A DNA stretch of 9,077 nucleotides from Treponema sp. (GCA_003447785.1 DLYJ01000046.1:1-9077); one strand, 5' to 3'. Shown: positions 1 through 6,504, counted from the stretch's first letter. Program-made: numbers and translations. Notes: generated from the sequence alone by a model not told the origin.

Positions 1-2312
1 TTTGCTACAACTTCAACTACAAACATACCGCTGCCGAATGTTCCTGCTGGAAGTTCAAATTCAAATGCGCCTGTTTTTGCAGGAAGGCTCTGGTACTCTC
101 CCATCTGAACTCCACCAACGCCTGTCAGATAACCTGTTCCGGTCAGCTGAGCAGGAACCGAGAGAATTCGGTATGAAAGAGAAGTAAGGGCCGTCTGGCT
201 TGCAACTGTACCGCGAACTTTTACTGCTTCAAGACCGTCAAAGCAGAAGTTTTCGCCGCCGTCATCAACTGTTACCGATGGAGCCGGGCTGTCCGAGTGG
301 AAAATAAGTTCGCGGCTTTCGTATGCAATGTTTTCATCGCTTACAACACGAACTTTTACCGGACTTGAGGCACCCAGTGCGTCAGTTGCATGGAGTGTAA
401 CTGTGTGTTCGTTAAATTCAAGGCGTGCAAACGGGGTCGATGGAACAAGGCTTGCGCTCTTGATTTTTCCGCCGACAAAGTAGCCGCTTACAGGATGTTC
501 AAGATCATTGATAATATCGCCGTTTTCGCTGATTCGACTGTCATCAAATACGACAACAGGCTGTTCAACTGAGATTTTTGTTAAGTCTTTTACATTGAGA
601 ACAAATTTCTGTTCCGTTACACGGTCGTAAATATCAGATGCGGTAACTGTAAGGGCTACAGCGCCCCAGCCAATATCGGCACCACTCAAAGCAATGCTTA
701 CAGGAACAGTTTTTTCTGGATTTTTAAGTGGAATTTCTCCAGATTTGATTCCTGTACCGCCGTTCCATTCAAGTTTGTAAGAAACGCTACGGATGCCGGA
801 TTCTGAAGAAACTGAAGTTTCATATGAAGGACCTGATTCCGGATGAACTACAGCGCCAACGAATGCAGGTTCAGTTCCGGTGGAAGACTTGATTTTAGCT
901 TCGCCAAATACAGGAACCTTTCCCTTTGAAACAAAGTTTACAACTGAAGGATTTCCTTTAACGCCGTACATATCAATTGCAGTTACAGTAATTGAATGCT
1001 GTCCGGCCGGAAGGTCCTTGTCTACACTTACAGGAGCATAGAATACACCCTGTGTTTCAAGAGTTGCTGTTTCTCCGTTATCAAGTTTGTATTCAACACT
1101 TGCAACGCCGTCGTCATCTGTTACAATACCGCGGACAAATACTGTGCCGGCATCGCCTTCTACAGTTCCGTCCTTAGCAGGATATTCAATAGTAACAACC
1201 GGTTTGTCAGCTTCCTGGTTAAGAGGAATTGTGCGTTTTACCGTTACGGAGTTTCCTACGGTATCCACTGCAGTAACTGAGAATTCAGTATTCTTTGTAA
1301 GGGCCTTTGTATCAATTTCTTTATACCAGTATGGGTTACCAGGAGTTAATTCAAAATCTCCTGTCTGGCCGTTGAATGACCAGCTGAGTTTTTCGATTCC
1401 AATAGTATCTTTTGCGTAACCTGCTACACCAAATACGCCGTTTTTAACTTCGTCCTGGGCAGGGCTTACAATCTGAACATCAGGTTTAGTGTTATCAATA
1501 AAGTAGAGGAATGAATTGATACCAACTGAACCCATTTTGTCTGTTGCCTTAAACCAGCAGACTGCGGCTCCGTCTTTTGAATCCTTTGTGTTTATTGGAA
1601 GTTCAAATGTGCAGACGCCTGTTTTTTTGTCTTCCTTTAATTTGATGTCAAAGAAGTTTTTACGTCCGTCGAGGGAATATGAAAGAGATTTAATTCCGTT
1701 ACCGTCTGATACAGTACCTTTTAATTCAATTTTACCGCTTACAAGAGTACCAAGTTCCAGATTTGTAACTTCTGTAACCGGGAGGCGGCGGTCAAGGTGC
1801 CATGTTACCTTGTCCTTCTTTTTAGGTTTTGCCTCAGATGAAAGGTTGTTAATATCAACACCGTATACTTCGATTGTATGAGGACCTTCTGCAAGTTGGG
1901 TTGTGTCGAGATAATAAGACCAGAATTCCTTACCGTTGGCTTTTACAGGTTCTCCACCGTCAAAAACAAGCCATACTTCTTCAACACCGTCATCATCAAT
2001 ACAGGTACCGACAACGTTAAGGTTGCCCGGAACGCGCATGTTTTTAATCGGGTTGGTAATTCCGGAAATTGTATAGTCAGAATCCGGATCGATAAAAATG
2101 TTGTAAGGACCGCCAACCGTCTGGTTGCCACCTTTGTCTTCAGCCGTTACAAGTACGTTGTATTTACCGGCTTTCTTCTTGTCGATATCAAACTCTTCCT
2201 GCCAGCTGTCCATCTGAGCAACATCACGTTCATCAATATCGCCCTTACCATGAGCGAATACAGGGAATGTTGCGGCGAGCACGAATAATACGAACAATCC
2301 TTTCTTAAACAT
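1..2312 (-). CDS. Large secreted Ig-like repeat protein (3' end beyond window)
   Basis: The reading frame is open from an ATG at 2312-2310 to the left edge, giving 770 residues with no stop, so the C-terminus lies outside the window. Residues 1-20 form a Sec signal peptide (basic MFKK, hydrophobic core, cleavage after VFA). The rest is a chain of units of about 95-110 residues, roughly at 76-174, 175-274, 275-368, 369-461, 463-575, 576-672 and 673 onward. Each carries a G-x-V-x-D-x-x-G-I/V-x-S-L/V-x-Y-x-L-D-G core and ends in a beta strand such as SVTAVDTVGN or TVTAIDMYG. This is the pattern of bacterial Ig-like (Big-type) folds; the exact Pfam family is not assigned. Only four cysteines are seen (104, 234, 252, 690). 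The chain alone suggests an extracellular or periplasmic stalk or binding protein. No catalytic motif, lipobox or surface anchor is visible in this part. An AGGGG ribosome site (2320-2324) lies 7 nt before the ATG. Secreted and Ig-like is well supported; the function is unknown. Confidence 0.85.
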   Translation of the reverse strand, partial: MFKKGLFVLFVLAATFPVFAHGKGDIDERDVAQMDSWQEEFDIDKKKAGKYNVLVTAEDKGGNQTVGGPYNIFIDPDSDYTISGITNPIKNMRVPGNLNVVGTCIDDDGVEEVWLVFDGGEPVKANGKEFWSYYLDTTQLAEGPHTIEVYGVDINNLSSEAKPKKKDKVTWHLDRRLPVTEVTNLELGTLVSGKIELKGTVSDGNGIKSLSYSLDGRKNFFDIKLKEDKKTGVCTFELPINTKDSKDGAAVCWFKATDKMGSVGINSFLYFIDNTKPDVQIVSPAQDEVKNGVFGVAGYAKDTIGIEKLSWSFNGQTGDFELTPGNPYWYKEIDTKALTKNTEFSVTAVDTVGNSVTVKRTIPLNQEADKPVVTIEYPAKDGTVEGDAGTVFVRGIVTDDDGVASVEYKLDNGETATLETQGVFYAPVSVDKDLPAGQHSITVTAIDMYGVKGNPSVVNFVSKGKVPVFGEAKIKSSTGTEPAFVGAVVHPESGPSYETSVSSESGIRSVSYKLEWNGGTGIKSGEIPLKNPEKTVPVSIALSGADIGWGAVALTVTASDIYDRVTEQKFVLNVKDLTKISVEQPVVVFDDSRISENGDIINDLEHPVSGYFVGGKIKSASLVPSTPFARLEFNEHTVTLHATDALGASSPVKVRVVSDENIAYESRELIFHSDSPAPSVTVDDGGENFCFDGLEAVKVRGTVASQTALTSLSYRILSVPAQLTGTGYLTGVGGVQMGEYQSLPAKTGAFEFELPAGTFGSGMFVVEVVA

Positions 2313-2342
2313 ATTTTTTCCCCTACTTTATTTAATACTCCC

Positions 2343-2372
2343 ATTATATAACGCGAATTTAATAAGCGTCAA
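2343..2372 (-). promoter_or_regulatory. Sigma70-type promoter of the Ig-repeat protein gene
   Basis: On the minus strand, TTGACG (2372-2367) is followed after an 18-nt spacer by a perfect TATAAT (2348-2343). The expected start of transcription is near 2336, giving a leader of about 24 nt that includes the AGGGG ribosome site. Only one base departs from the two consensus hexamers, which suggests strong constitutive expression unless it is repressed. Confidence 0.75.
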
Positions 2373-2398
2373 ATTCAAGAGTAAAATTTCTCTACCAA

Positions 2399-2439
2399 AA
2401 CCTTAAAAACCGTTTTTTTTGCAATCTTATTTTAAGGTT
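2399..2439. repeat. 10-bp inverted repeat in the divergent intergenic region
   Basis: AACCTTAAAA (2399-2408) is perfectly complementary to TTTTAAGGTT (2430-2439), with a 21-nt spacer containing a run of eight T. It sits upstream of the -35 of the Ig-protein promoter on one side and of the presumed sirtuin promoter on the other, so it is probably outside both transcripts. A shared operator for the two divergent genes is possible. No regulator gene is adjacent. Confidence 0.45.
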
Positions 2440-2502
2440 ACAGTAAATCTCTTTAGTATCGGCACGAATTTCATTTTTAAACACTCTAGGACCTGAAATT
2501 TG

Positions 2503-2511
2503 TGCTAAAAT
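2503..2511 (+). promoter_or_regulatory. Possible extended -10 promoter of the sirtuin gene
   Basis: TGC followed by TAAAAT (2506-2511) matches the extended -10 form (TGn-TAtAAT). No good -35 hexamer lies 16-18 nt upstream. The predicted start, around 2518, leaves a leader of about 17 nt containing AGAGG (2519-2523), which is 11 nt before the ATG and a rather distant, weak ribosome site. Expression is likely modest. Confidence 0.4.
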
Positions 2512-2534
2512 AAGGCTTAGAGGTTATATAACAT

Positions 2535-3281
2535 ATGGAAAACGCGGAAAAAATTCAACTATTACAGAAAATAATCAATGAGTCAGGCTCAATTGTGTTC
2601 TTCGGAGGGGCCGGTGTAAGTACGGAAAGCGGAATTCCGGACTTCAGGAGCCAGGACGGACTTTATCGGCAGCAGTGGAAATACCCGCCGGAAACAATAA
2701 TCAGCCGGAGTTTTTTTGACACCAATACAAAAGAATTCTACAGATTTTACCGGGAAAAACTTATTATCAAAGGGGCAGAGCCAAATATTACTCATAAAAA
2801 ACTTGCCGAACTTGAAGCAGCGGGCAAACTTACAGCAGTCGTAACCCAGAACATCGATGGACTGCATCAGAAGGCAGGCAGTAAAAAGGTTTATGAACTT
2901 CATGGTTCAACCTTGAGAAATTACTGCATGAACTGCCACAAGTTTTTTGACGAAAAATTTATTTCTGATTCTGCAAAAAGTCCTGATACCCTTCCCCACT
3001 GCGATGAATGCGGCGGACTTGTAAAACCTGATGTTGTTTTATATGAAGAAGGACTGGATGATAATATTGTCAACGGAGCTGTGGATGCAATTGCAAGCTG
3101 TGATACCCTGATAATCGGCGGTACCAGCCTTGTGGTTTATCCTGCGGCAGGCTTAATCAGATATTTCCGGGGAAAGCACCTTGTTTTGATTAATAAAAGC
3201 GAAACCCAGGCAGATAATATGGCGGATCTTGTAATCCACGACAGCCTGGGCCGGGTTTTTGAACAGATTACTTTGCAATAA
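2535..3281 (+). CDS. cobB: SIR2-family NAD-dependent protein deacylase (sirtuin)
   Basis: A 248-residue compact bacterial sirtuin, which removes acyl groups from lysines using NAD+ and yields nicotinamide and O-acetyl-ADP-ribose. The NAD-binding segment GAGVSTESGIPDFR spans residues 25-38, with TQNIDGLHQKAGS at 104-116. The catalytic His123 sits in ELHGS. The structural zinc site is complete (Cys131, Cys134, Cys156, Cys159). GTSLVVYPAA (196-205) and NKSET (220-224) complete the Rossmann fold. The YPPETIIS segment (50-57) lacks the Tyr/Arg pair of the desuccinylase (SIRT5/CobB) type, so a deacetylase of the Thermotoga Sir2 (class U) kind is more likely; this is inference. The size is typical and there is no fused domain. 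The start is the ATG at 2535. The 3' end overlaps the convergent parB gene by 14 bp. The symbol cobB is used in its generic sense. Confidence 0.93.
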   Translation: MENAEKIQLLQKIINESGSIVFFGGAGVSTESGIPDFRSQDGLYRQQWKYPPETIISRSFFDTNTKEFYRFYREKLIIKGAEPNITHKKLAELEAAGKLTAVVTQNIDGLHQKAGSKKVYELHGSTLRNYCMNCHKFFDEKFISDSAKSPDTLPHCDECGGLVKPDVVLYEEGLDDNIVNGAVDAIASCDTLIIGGTSLVVYPAAGLIRYFRGKHLVLINKSETQADNMADLVIHDSLGRVFEQITLQ

Positions 3282-4212
3282 TTTCGTAAAGGCGGTTTAA
3301 GTCATCCTTGTTGTAATAATCGATGACGATGCTGCCTTTTTCAAAATCACCCTTAATCTGAACCTTTGTTCCCAGTTTTTCGATAAATTTGGTTTCTACG
3401 TCAATAAGATCCGGATCACGCTTAACTTTCGGAGCAGGGTCAGAACCCTTGATTTTTGGAGATGGATTATTCATTTCACTGGCCATAACTTCAGCCTGGT
3501 GAACCGAAAGGTTTTGTCCGACGATTTTTCCAAAAAGCATCTGCATTTCCATCTTGTCTTTTACCATCAGGAGTGCGCGGGCGTGGCCTGCGGTAATCTG
3601 ACCTGTAACAAGAGCGTTCTGGATGTCTTCCGGAAGTTTGAGGAGGCGTACAGAGTTTGCAACTGTGGCACGGTTTTTGCCGACCTTTTTTGCAACTTCT
3701 TCCTGTTTGAGGCCGCCCATTTCCATGAGGCGGTAATATGCCTTTGCTTCTTCGATTGGGTTTAAGTCAGCGCGCTGAATGTTTTCGATAAGGGCAACTT
3801 CAAGCTTTTTCTGGTCGCTGTAGGTATTGAGCTGAACGTAAACTTTTTTGAGCCCGAGAAGTTTACATGCACGGGTACGTCGTTCGCCGGCGATAATGTA
3901 GAAAGTTCCGTCTTTGGCGTCTTCGATTGTAATCGGTTGAATCAGACCGTTTTCCTGAATTGACTCAGCCAGACCTTTAAGTTCGTCATCATCAAATTCT
4001 TCACGCATCTGATATGGATTAGGTTTTAAGAGTTCCGGATCAACCCAGAGTTTTCCGTTTTCGTCCTGTTCGATTCCGGCGGGAAGCGAAATGTTACTTT
4101 TTGAATCTGATTTTTTTTCTTTGATTACAGATTCAATTTCTGCGGATTCTTCTTTAGGAGAACCACCCATCAGGGCTTCAAGTCCTGCACCCAATCCAAA
4201 TTTTTTAGCCAC
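3268..4212 (-). CDS. parB: Chromosome-partitioning protein ParB (Spo0J)
   Basis: A 314-residue parS-binding CTPase clamp of the ParABS segregation system. The N-terminal MAKKFGLGAGLEALMGG resembles the ParA-stimulating tail of Spo0J proteins. A charged linker (about 18-55) follows. The CTP-binding ParB/Srx-like domain runs from about 56 to 160, with GERRTRA at 109-115 and ENIQRADLNPIEEA at 143-156. The parS-reading helix-turn-helix is at about 168-192 (KQEEVAKKVGKNRATVANSV). A variable linker (248-270) leads to the C-terminal dimerisation domain (270-314). The start is a GTG (4212-4210), chosen because it lies 5 nt after GAGGTGAT (4225-4218), an excellent Shine-Dalgarno match, and because it gives the conserved N-terminus. 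The start overlaps the parA stop by 8 nt, so translation is probably coupled. The 3' end overlaps the sirtuin gene. Confidence 0.96.
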   Translation of the reverse strand: MAKKFGLGAGLEALMGGSPKEESAEIESVIKEKKSDSKSNISLPAGIEQDENGKLWVDPELLKPNPYQMREEFDDDELKGLAESIQENGLIQPITIEDAKDGTFYIIAGERRTRACKLLGLKKVYVQLNTYSDQKKLEVALIENIQRADLNPIEEAKAYYRLMEMGGLKQEEVAKKVGKNRATVANSVRLLKLPEDIQNALVTGQITAGHARALLMVKDKMEMQMLFGKIVGQNLSVHQAEVMASEMNNPSPKIKGSDPAPKVKRDPDLIDVETKFIEKLGTKVQIKGDFEKGSIVIDYYNKDDLNRLYEIIAK

Positions 4213-4960
4213 GGCGAATCACCTCGTCAGCAAGTTTTTCATAACTCTTGGCACCGGTACATTCCGGGTCATATAAGCAAATCGGCATTCCATGCGATGG
4301 AGCTTCTGAAAGGCGCACATTGCGTGGAATAATCGTATTGAATACTACGTCTTTAAAGTATGCCTGAACCTGGCGGACAACATCCTGGGCAAGGCGGGTA
4401 CGGCTGTCGTACATGGTAAAGAAGATTCCGTCGATAACAAGGTTCGGATTCAATGTCTTCTGAACTTTTTTAACGGCCTGCAGAAGAAGGGTAATACCTT
4501 CCAGTGCAAAGTACTCACACTGCATGGGAACCAGAACAGAGTCTGCGGCAGTAAGCCCGTTCAAAGTCAAAATTCCCAGTGACGGCGGACAGTCGATTAA
4601 AATGTAGTCGTAAAGTTCCTTGTAAGGAGCAATTGCTTTTTTTAAGAAGAACTCACGGTCGTCTTCTTCGATAAGTTCGATTGTAGCACCTGCCAGATCG
4701 ATAGAGGCACTGATTGCATCCAGGTTCTGAACAGGAGTATGTTTAACGGCTTCTTCTGCACTGCACTTTCCGGCCAGTAATTCGTAAACTGTAGGCTTGT
4801 CTTTAGAAACTCCTACGCCAGAGGACATGTTTCCCTGAGAGTCAAAATCTACGAGGAGAATTTTTTTACCGGCTTTTGCCATGTAGGCGCCGATGTTAAT
4901 TGCAGATGTGGTTTTACCCACTCCTCCCTTCTGATTAACAAAAACGATAATCTTTCCCAT
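4205..4960 (-). CDS. parA: Chromosome-partitioning ATPase ParA (Soj)
   Basis: A 251-residue deviant Walker-type ATPase that binds the nucleoid when ATP-bound and is released by ParB, driving origin segregation. The P-loop KGGVGKTT (11-18) has both the signature Lys11 and Lys16. Walker A' is LLVDFDSQGN (35-44) and Walker B is ILIDCPPS (120-127). The frame remains open 28 codons upstream, to an ATG at 5044, but that extension is cysteine- and phenylalanine-rich and unlike the family. I therefore start at 4960-4958 (MGKIIVFVNQ), which gives the usual Soj length. There is no Shine-Dalgarno before this ATG. A TATAGT hexamer lies 7 nt upstream, so the message may be leaderless. It is the first gene of a parA-parB operon. 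Confidence 0.96.
   Translation of the reverse strand: MGKIIVFVNQKGGVGKTTSAINIGAYMAKAGKKILLVDFDSQGNMSSGVGVSKDKPTVYELLAGKCSAEEAVKHTPVQNLDAISASIDLAGATIELIEEDDREFFLKKAIAPYKELYDYILIDCPPSLGILTLNGLTAADSVLVPMQCEYFALEGITLLLQAVKKVQKTLNPNLVIDGIFFTMYDSRTRLAQDVVRQVQAYFKDVVFNTIIPRNVRLSEAPSHGMPICLYDPECTGAKSYEKLADEVIRRG
4218..4225 (-). promoter_or_regulatory. Ribosome binding site fixing the GTG start of parB
   Basis: The minus-strand sequence GAGGTGAT is an eight-base match to the 16S anti-Shine-Dalgarno end and lies 5 nt before GTG at 4212-4210, inside the last codons of parA. It decides the parB start in the absence of a nearby ATG. Confidence 0.8.
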
Positions 4961-4967
4961 AATGAGC

Positions 4968-4973
4968 ACTATA
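4968..4973 (-). promoter_or_regulatory. Candidate -10 box of parAB, 7 nt before the start codon
   Basis: TATAGT on the minus strand (4973-4968) differs from TATAAT by one base. A start of transcription 7 nt further on would coincide with the A of the parA ATG. No convincing -35 is found: the best at an 18-nt spacer is CTGTTA, with three matches. The call rests on the -10 and on the missing ribosome site. Confidence 0.35.
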
Positions 4974-4998
4974 GCACATTGTAAAAAAAAGTAACAGA

Positions 4999-5021
4999 TG
5001 AGAAACAAAAAATGTTTCTCA
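4999..5021. repeat. 9-bp palindrome upstream of parA with parS-like half-sites
   Basis: TGAGAAACA (4999-5007) and TGTTTCTCA (5013-5021) are perfect inverted repeats separated by five A. Each arm resembles a half of the canonical parS (TGTTTCAC and GTGAAACA) with one mismatch, but the halves are in the opposite order to true parS. The site lies in the 120-bp region between the divergent parA and methyltransferase genes, just upstream of where the parA -35 would be. It is an operator candidate. No T-run follows either arm directly, so it is not a typical terminator. Confidence 0.5.
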
Positions 5022-5080
5022 CAATCATATTCCATTCTTTCCACTTTTAGTTTTTCCCCGAATGCGGTATCTTTTAATTC

Positions 5081-6277
5081 ATGCTTTATTCCGTTACGCT
5101 TTCAAAGCCTGTTAAAAATATTGAATCCATCCTCGGTCAGCCTTACAAACGCATCAGGATTAAACTGAGCACCTCAAGTCACACTGACGGCACAGGGGAT
5201 AATTATTACATGGCAGAGTTTTTTACCGAAAAACAGACTTTTCATAAAAAACTTTCTGCCCCCCAACTTGCTGAATTTTTACAGGCCCACGAAGGAAAGA
5301 CTTTTTTATCCTGCGTTGAGCGTACCGAAGACAGCGAAATTACAATTCTTGCAAATAAAAAAGGAAAGATTACCCGCCTCTCCAAACCGCTGGCAAAACA
5401 AAATGCACAGGTCACAAAAACTCAGATTCCGGGAGTAAAACTTATAAACACGCAGAACCGCCAGAAAAATTACATCATCAGTGAAGGTTCAACCGTTCCT
5501 TTTTTAGTCCGCCTGGGAATTATGACAGCCGACGGAAAGGTAATTTCTTCAAAATACGACAAATTCAAACAGATTAACCGCTATCTTGAATTTATAGATG
5601 ATATTCTGGACGAAGTAATTGAATTAAAAAAGGCGGACGGCGACACTGAACCGCTCAAAATCATAGATTTTGGCTCGGGCAAGTCTTATCTGACCTTTGC
5701 CGTGCAGTACTTTCTGACTGACATTAAAAAAATCCCGTGCCGTATCGAAGGACTGGACTTAAAGCAGGACGTAATTGAATACTGCTCGCGCCTTGCCGCA
5801 GAACTTAAACTTTCAAACCTGACCTTTTCTACCGGAAACATCGCCGATTACAGCAAAAAGATAATTCCTGACATCGTGATTACCTTGCACGCCTGTGACA
5901 CGGCAACCGATTTTGCACTCAAGTACGCAGTTGAAAACAATTCAAGGGCAATTTTGAGTGTTCCCTGCTGCCAGCATCAAGTTTTGTCAGAACTTAAGGA
6001 CTGCAAAAAGGACAGTTCTATTCCTGCCGCTTTTGAACCACTTCTCAAATGGGGAATCATTAAGGAAAAATTTGCTTCCCTCGTGACGGACAGCCTGCGG
6101 GCAACCTGGCTAGAGCAACAGAATTATAAAGTCCAGCTTCTTGAATTCATTGACATTGAACACACGCCAAAAAACATTCTGATTCGGGCCGTAAAGAAGA
6201 ACGGCGGCAAAAAAAATATTTCCGGAGTCCCGGAACTAATAAACGCGTTAAAAATCAATCCTGAAATTTTTAAATAA
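5081..6277 (+). CDS. Class I SAM-dependent methyltransferase, METTL25/GSTCD-like
   Basis: A 398-residue protein. Residues 1 to about 160 form an N-terminal region I do not recognise. From about 190 it has a Rossmann methyltransferase fold: motif I IIDFGSGKSYLTFAVQYF (194-211), the acidic strand-2 end EGLDLKQD (223-230), TGNIADY (251-257), LHACDTATDFAL (269-280) and SVPCCQHQ (293-300). The GSGK-Y-L start together with LHACDTATD and PCC-Q-H is the pattern of the Methyltransf_32 group (METTL25, RRNAD1 and GSTCD relatives). The methyl acceptor is not known for the bacterial members; an RNA substrate is only a guess. An in-frame TAA at 5075-5077 directly precedes the ATG at 5081, so no longer start exists. 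There is no Shine-Dalgarno, and a TATCTT lies 7 nt upstream, so initiation may be leaderless. It is divergent from parA. Confidence 0.85.
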   Translation: MLYSVTLSKPVKNIESILGQPYKRIRIKLSTSSHTDGTGDNYYMAEFFTEKQTFHKKLSAPQLAEFLQAHEGKTFLSCVERTEDSEITILANKKGKITRLSKPLAKQNAQVTKTQIPGVKLINTQNRQKNYIISEGSTVPFLVRLGIMTADGKVISSKYDKFKQINRYLEFIDDILDEVIELKKADGDTEPLKIIDFGSGKSYLTFAVQYFLTDIKKIPCRIEGLDLKQDVIEYCSRLAAELKLSNLTFSTGNIADYSKKIIPDIVITLHACDTATDFALKYAVENNSRAILSVPCCQHQVLSELKDCKKDSSIPAAFEPLLKWGIIKEKFASLVTDSLRATWLEQQNYKVQLLEFIDIEHTPKNILIRAVKKNGGKKNISGVPELINALKINPEIFK

Positions 6278-6291
6278 GGATCGTGTCAGAG

Positions 6292-6314
6292 ATTGCCGCA
6301 ACGAGTGCGGCAAT
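6292..6314. repeat. Hairpin module 1 of the intergenic array
   Basis: ATTGCCGCA (6292-6300) pairs perfectly with TGCGGCAAT (6306-6314) across an ACGAG loop, followed by GACATG. It lies 14 nt after the methyltransferase stop but has no T-run after it, so it is not an intrinsic terminator for that gene. Confidence 0.7.
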
Positions 6315-6359
6315 GACATGGGCATTGCACTTCTGTCATTATCGGGCTCCCATTCTGTC

Positions 6360-6382
6360 ATTATCGGGCGTGACCCGATAAT
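6360..6382. repeat. Hairpin module 3 of the intergenic array (inverted)
   Basis: ATTATCGGG (6360-6368) pairs perfectly with CCCGATAAT (6374-6382) across a CGTGA loop. The shared tail appears here as TGTC before the left arm, so the module lies in the opposite orientation to modules 1 and 4. Its left arm repeats an unpaired copy at 6331-6347. Confidence 0.7.
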
Positions 6383-6388
6383 CTGTTG

Positions 6389-6418
6389 AAAAAGATTCCC
6401 GCGTTGAAGCGCGGGAAT
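6389..6418 (-). terminator. Intrinsic terminator of the ABC transporter operon, made from hairpin module 4
   Basis: Read on the minus strand, ATTCCCGCG (6418-6410) and CGCGGGAAT (6403-6395) form a 9-bp GC-rich stem with a 6-nt loop, followed by C and TTTTT (6393-6389). This is a usual Rho-independent layout, about 85 nt beyond the binding-protein stop. The U-run is short, so efficiency is uncertain. On the plus strand the same hairpin is followed by GACATGG and would not terminate. Confidence 0.5.
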
Positions 6419-6478
6419 GACATGGGGTCGAAGCGCGGGAATGACATGATGGTGTCACCCGCGGCAATGACATGGTGG

Positions 6479-6504
6479 TGTCACCCGCGGCAATGACATT
6501 TTTT
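6479..6504 (+). terminator. Weak candidate terminator for the methyltransferase transcript
   Basis: TGTCA (6479-6483) can pair with TGACA (6494-6498) around a 10-nt loop that contains CCGCGG, and six T follow (6499-6504). The stem is only 5 bp. It lies about 200 nt after the methyltransferase stop and overlaps the last bases of the opposing binding-protein gene. Confidence 0.25.

Larger units (their letters stand above)
6291..6499. repeat. Array of hairpin modules and direct repeats ending in AATGACA
   Basis: This fills the 225-bp gap between two convergent genes. Seven modules share the end AATGACA(TG), or its complement. Three are complete 9-bp-stem hairpins and four are half-modules. Half-modules form direct repeats: TTCTGTCATTATCGGGC at 6331-6347 and 6353-6369 (period 22); a 19-bp unit at 6406-6424 and 6430-6448 (period 24); a 24-bp unit at 6450-6473 and 6476-6499 (period 26). 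Modules 2 and 3 are inverted relative to the others. It holds no coding potential that I can defend. The form (ATT-stem-loop-stem-AAT) recalls REP or dRS3-type intergenic repeats; that is a similarity of form only. Confidence 0.85.

Noticed and set aside
390..2288. Plus-strand open frames opposite the Ig-repeat gene
   Set aside because: They are short, overlap one another in several frames, have no ribosome sites or recognisable domains, and the minus frame is continuous with a signal peptide and repeats.
2535..3281. Anti-phage sirtuin defence system
   Set aside because: Defence sirtuins are normally large or fused and paired with partner genes. This is a compact standalone deacetylase type next to parB and a secreted protein, with no defence partner.
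4961..5044. 28-residue N-terminal extension of ParA from an upstream ATG
   Set aside because: It is unlike any ParA N-terminus, crosses the A/T-rich intergenic region and the palindrome, and the inner ATG gives the standard MGKIIVFVNQKGGVGKTT start and length.
4961..5080. A canonical parS or DnaA-box cluster marking the origin
   Set aside because: No TGTTTCACGTGAAACA-like 16-mer in correct order and no TTATNCACA cluster was found here or elsewhere in the window by eye.
6291..6499. CRISPR array
   Set aside because: Repeat lengths and periods vary (22, 24, 26), units are inverted relative to each other, spacers are absent or only a few bases long, and no cas gene is present.
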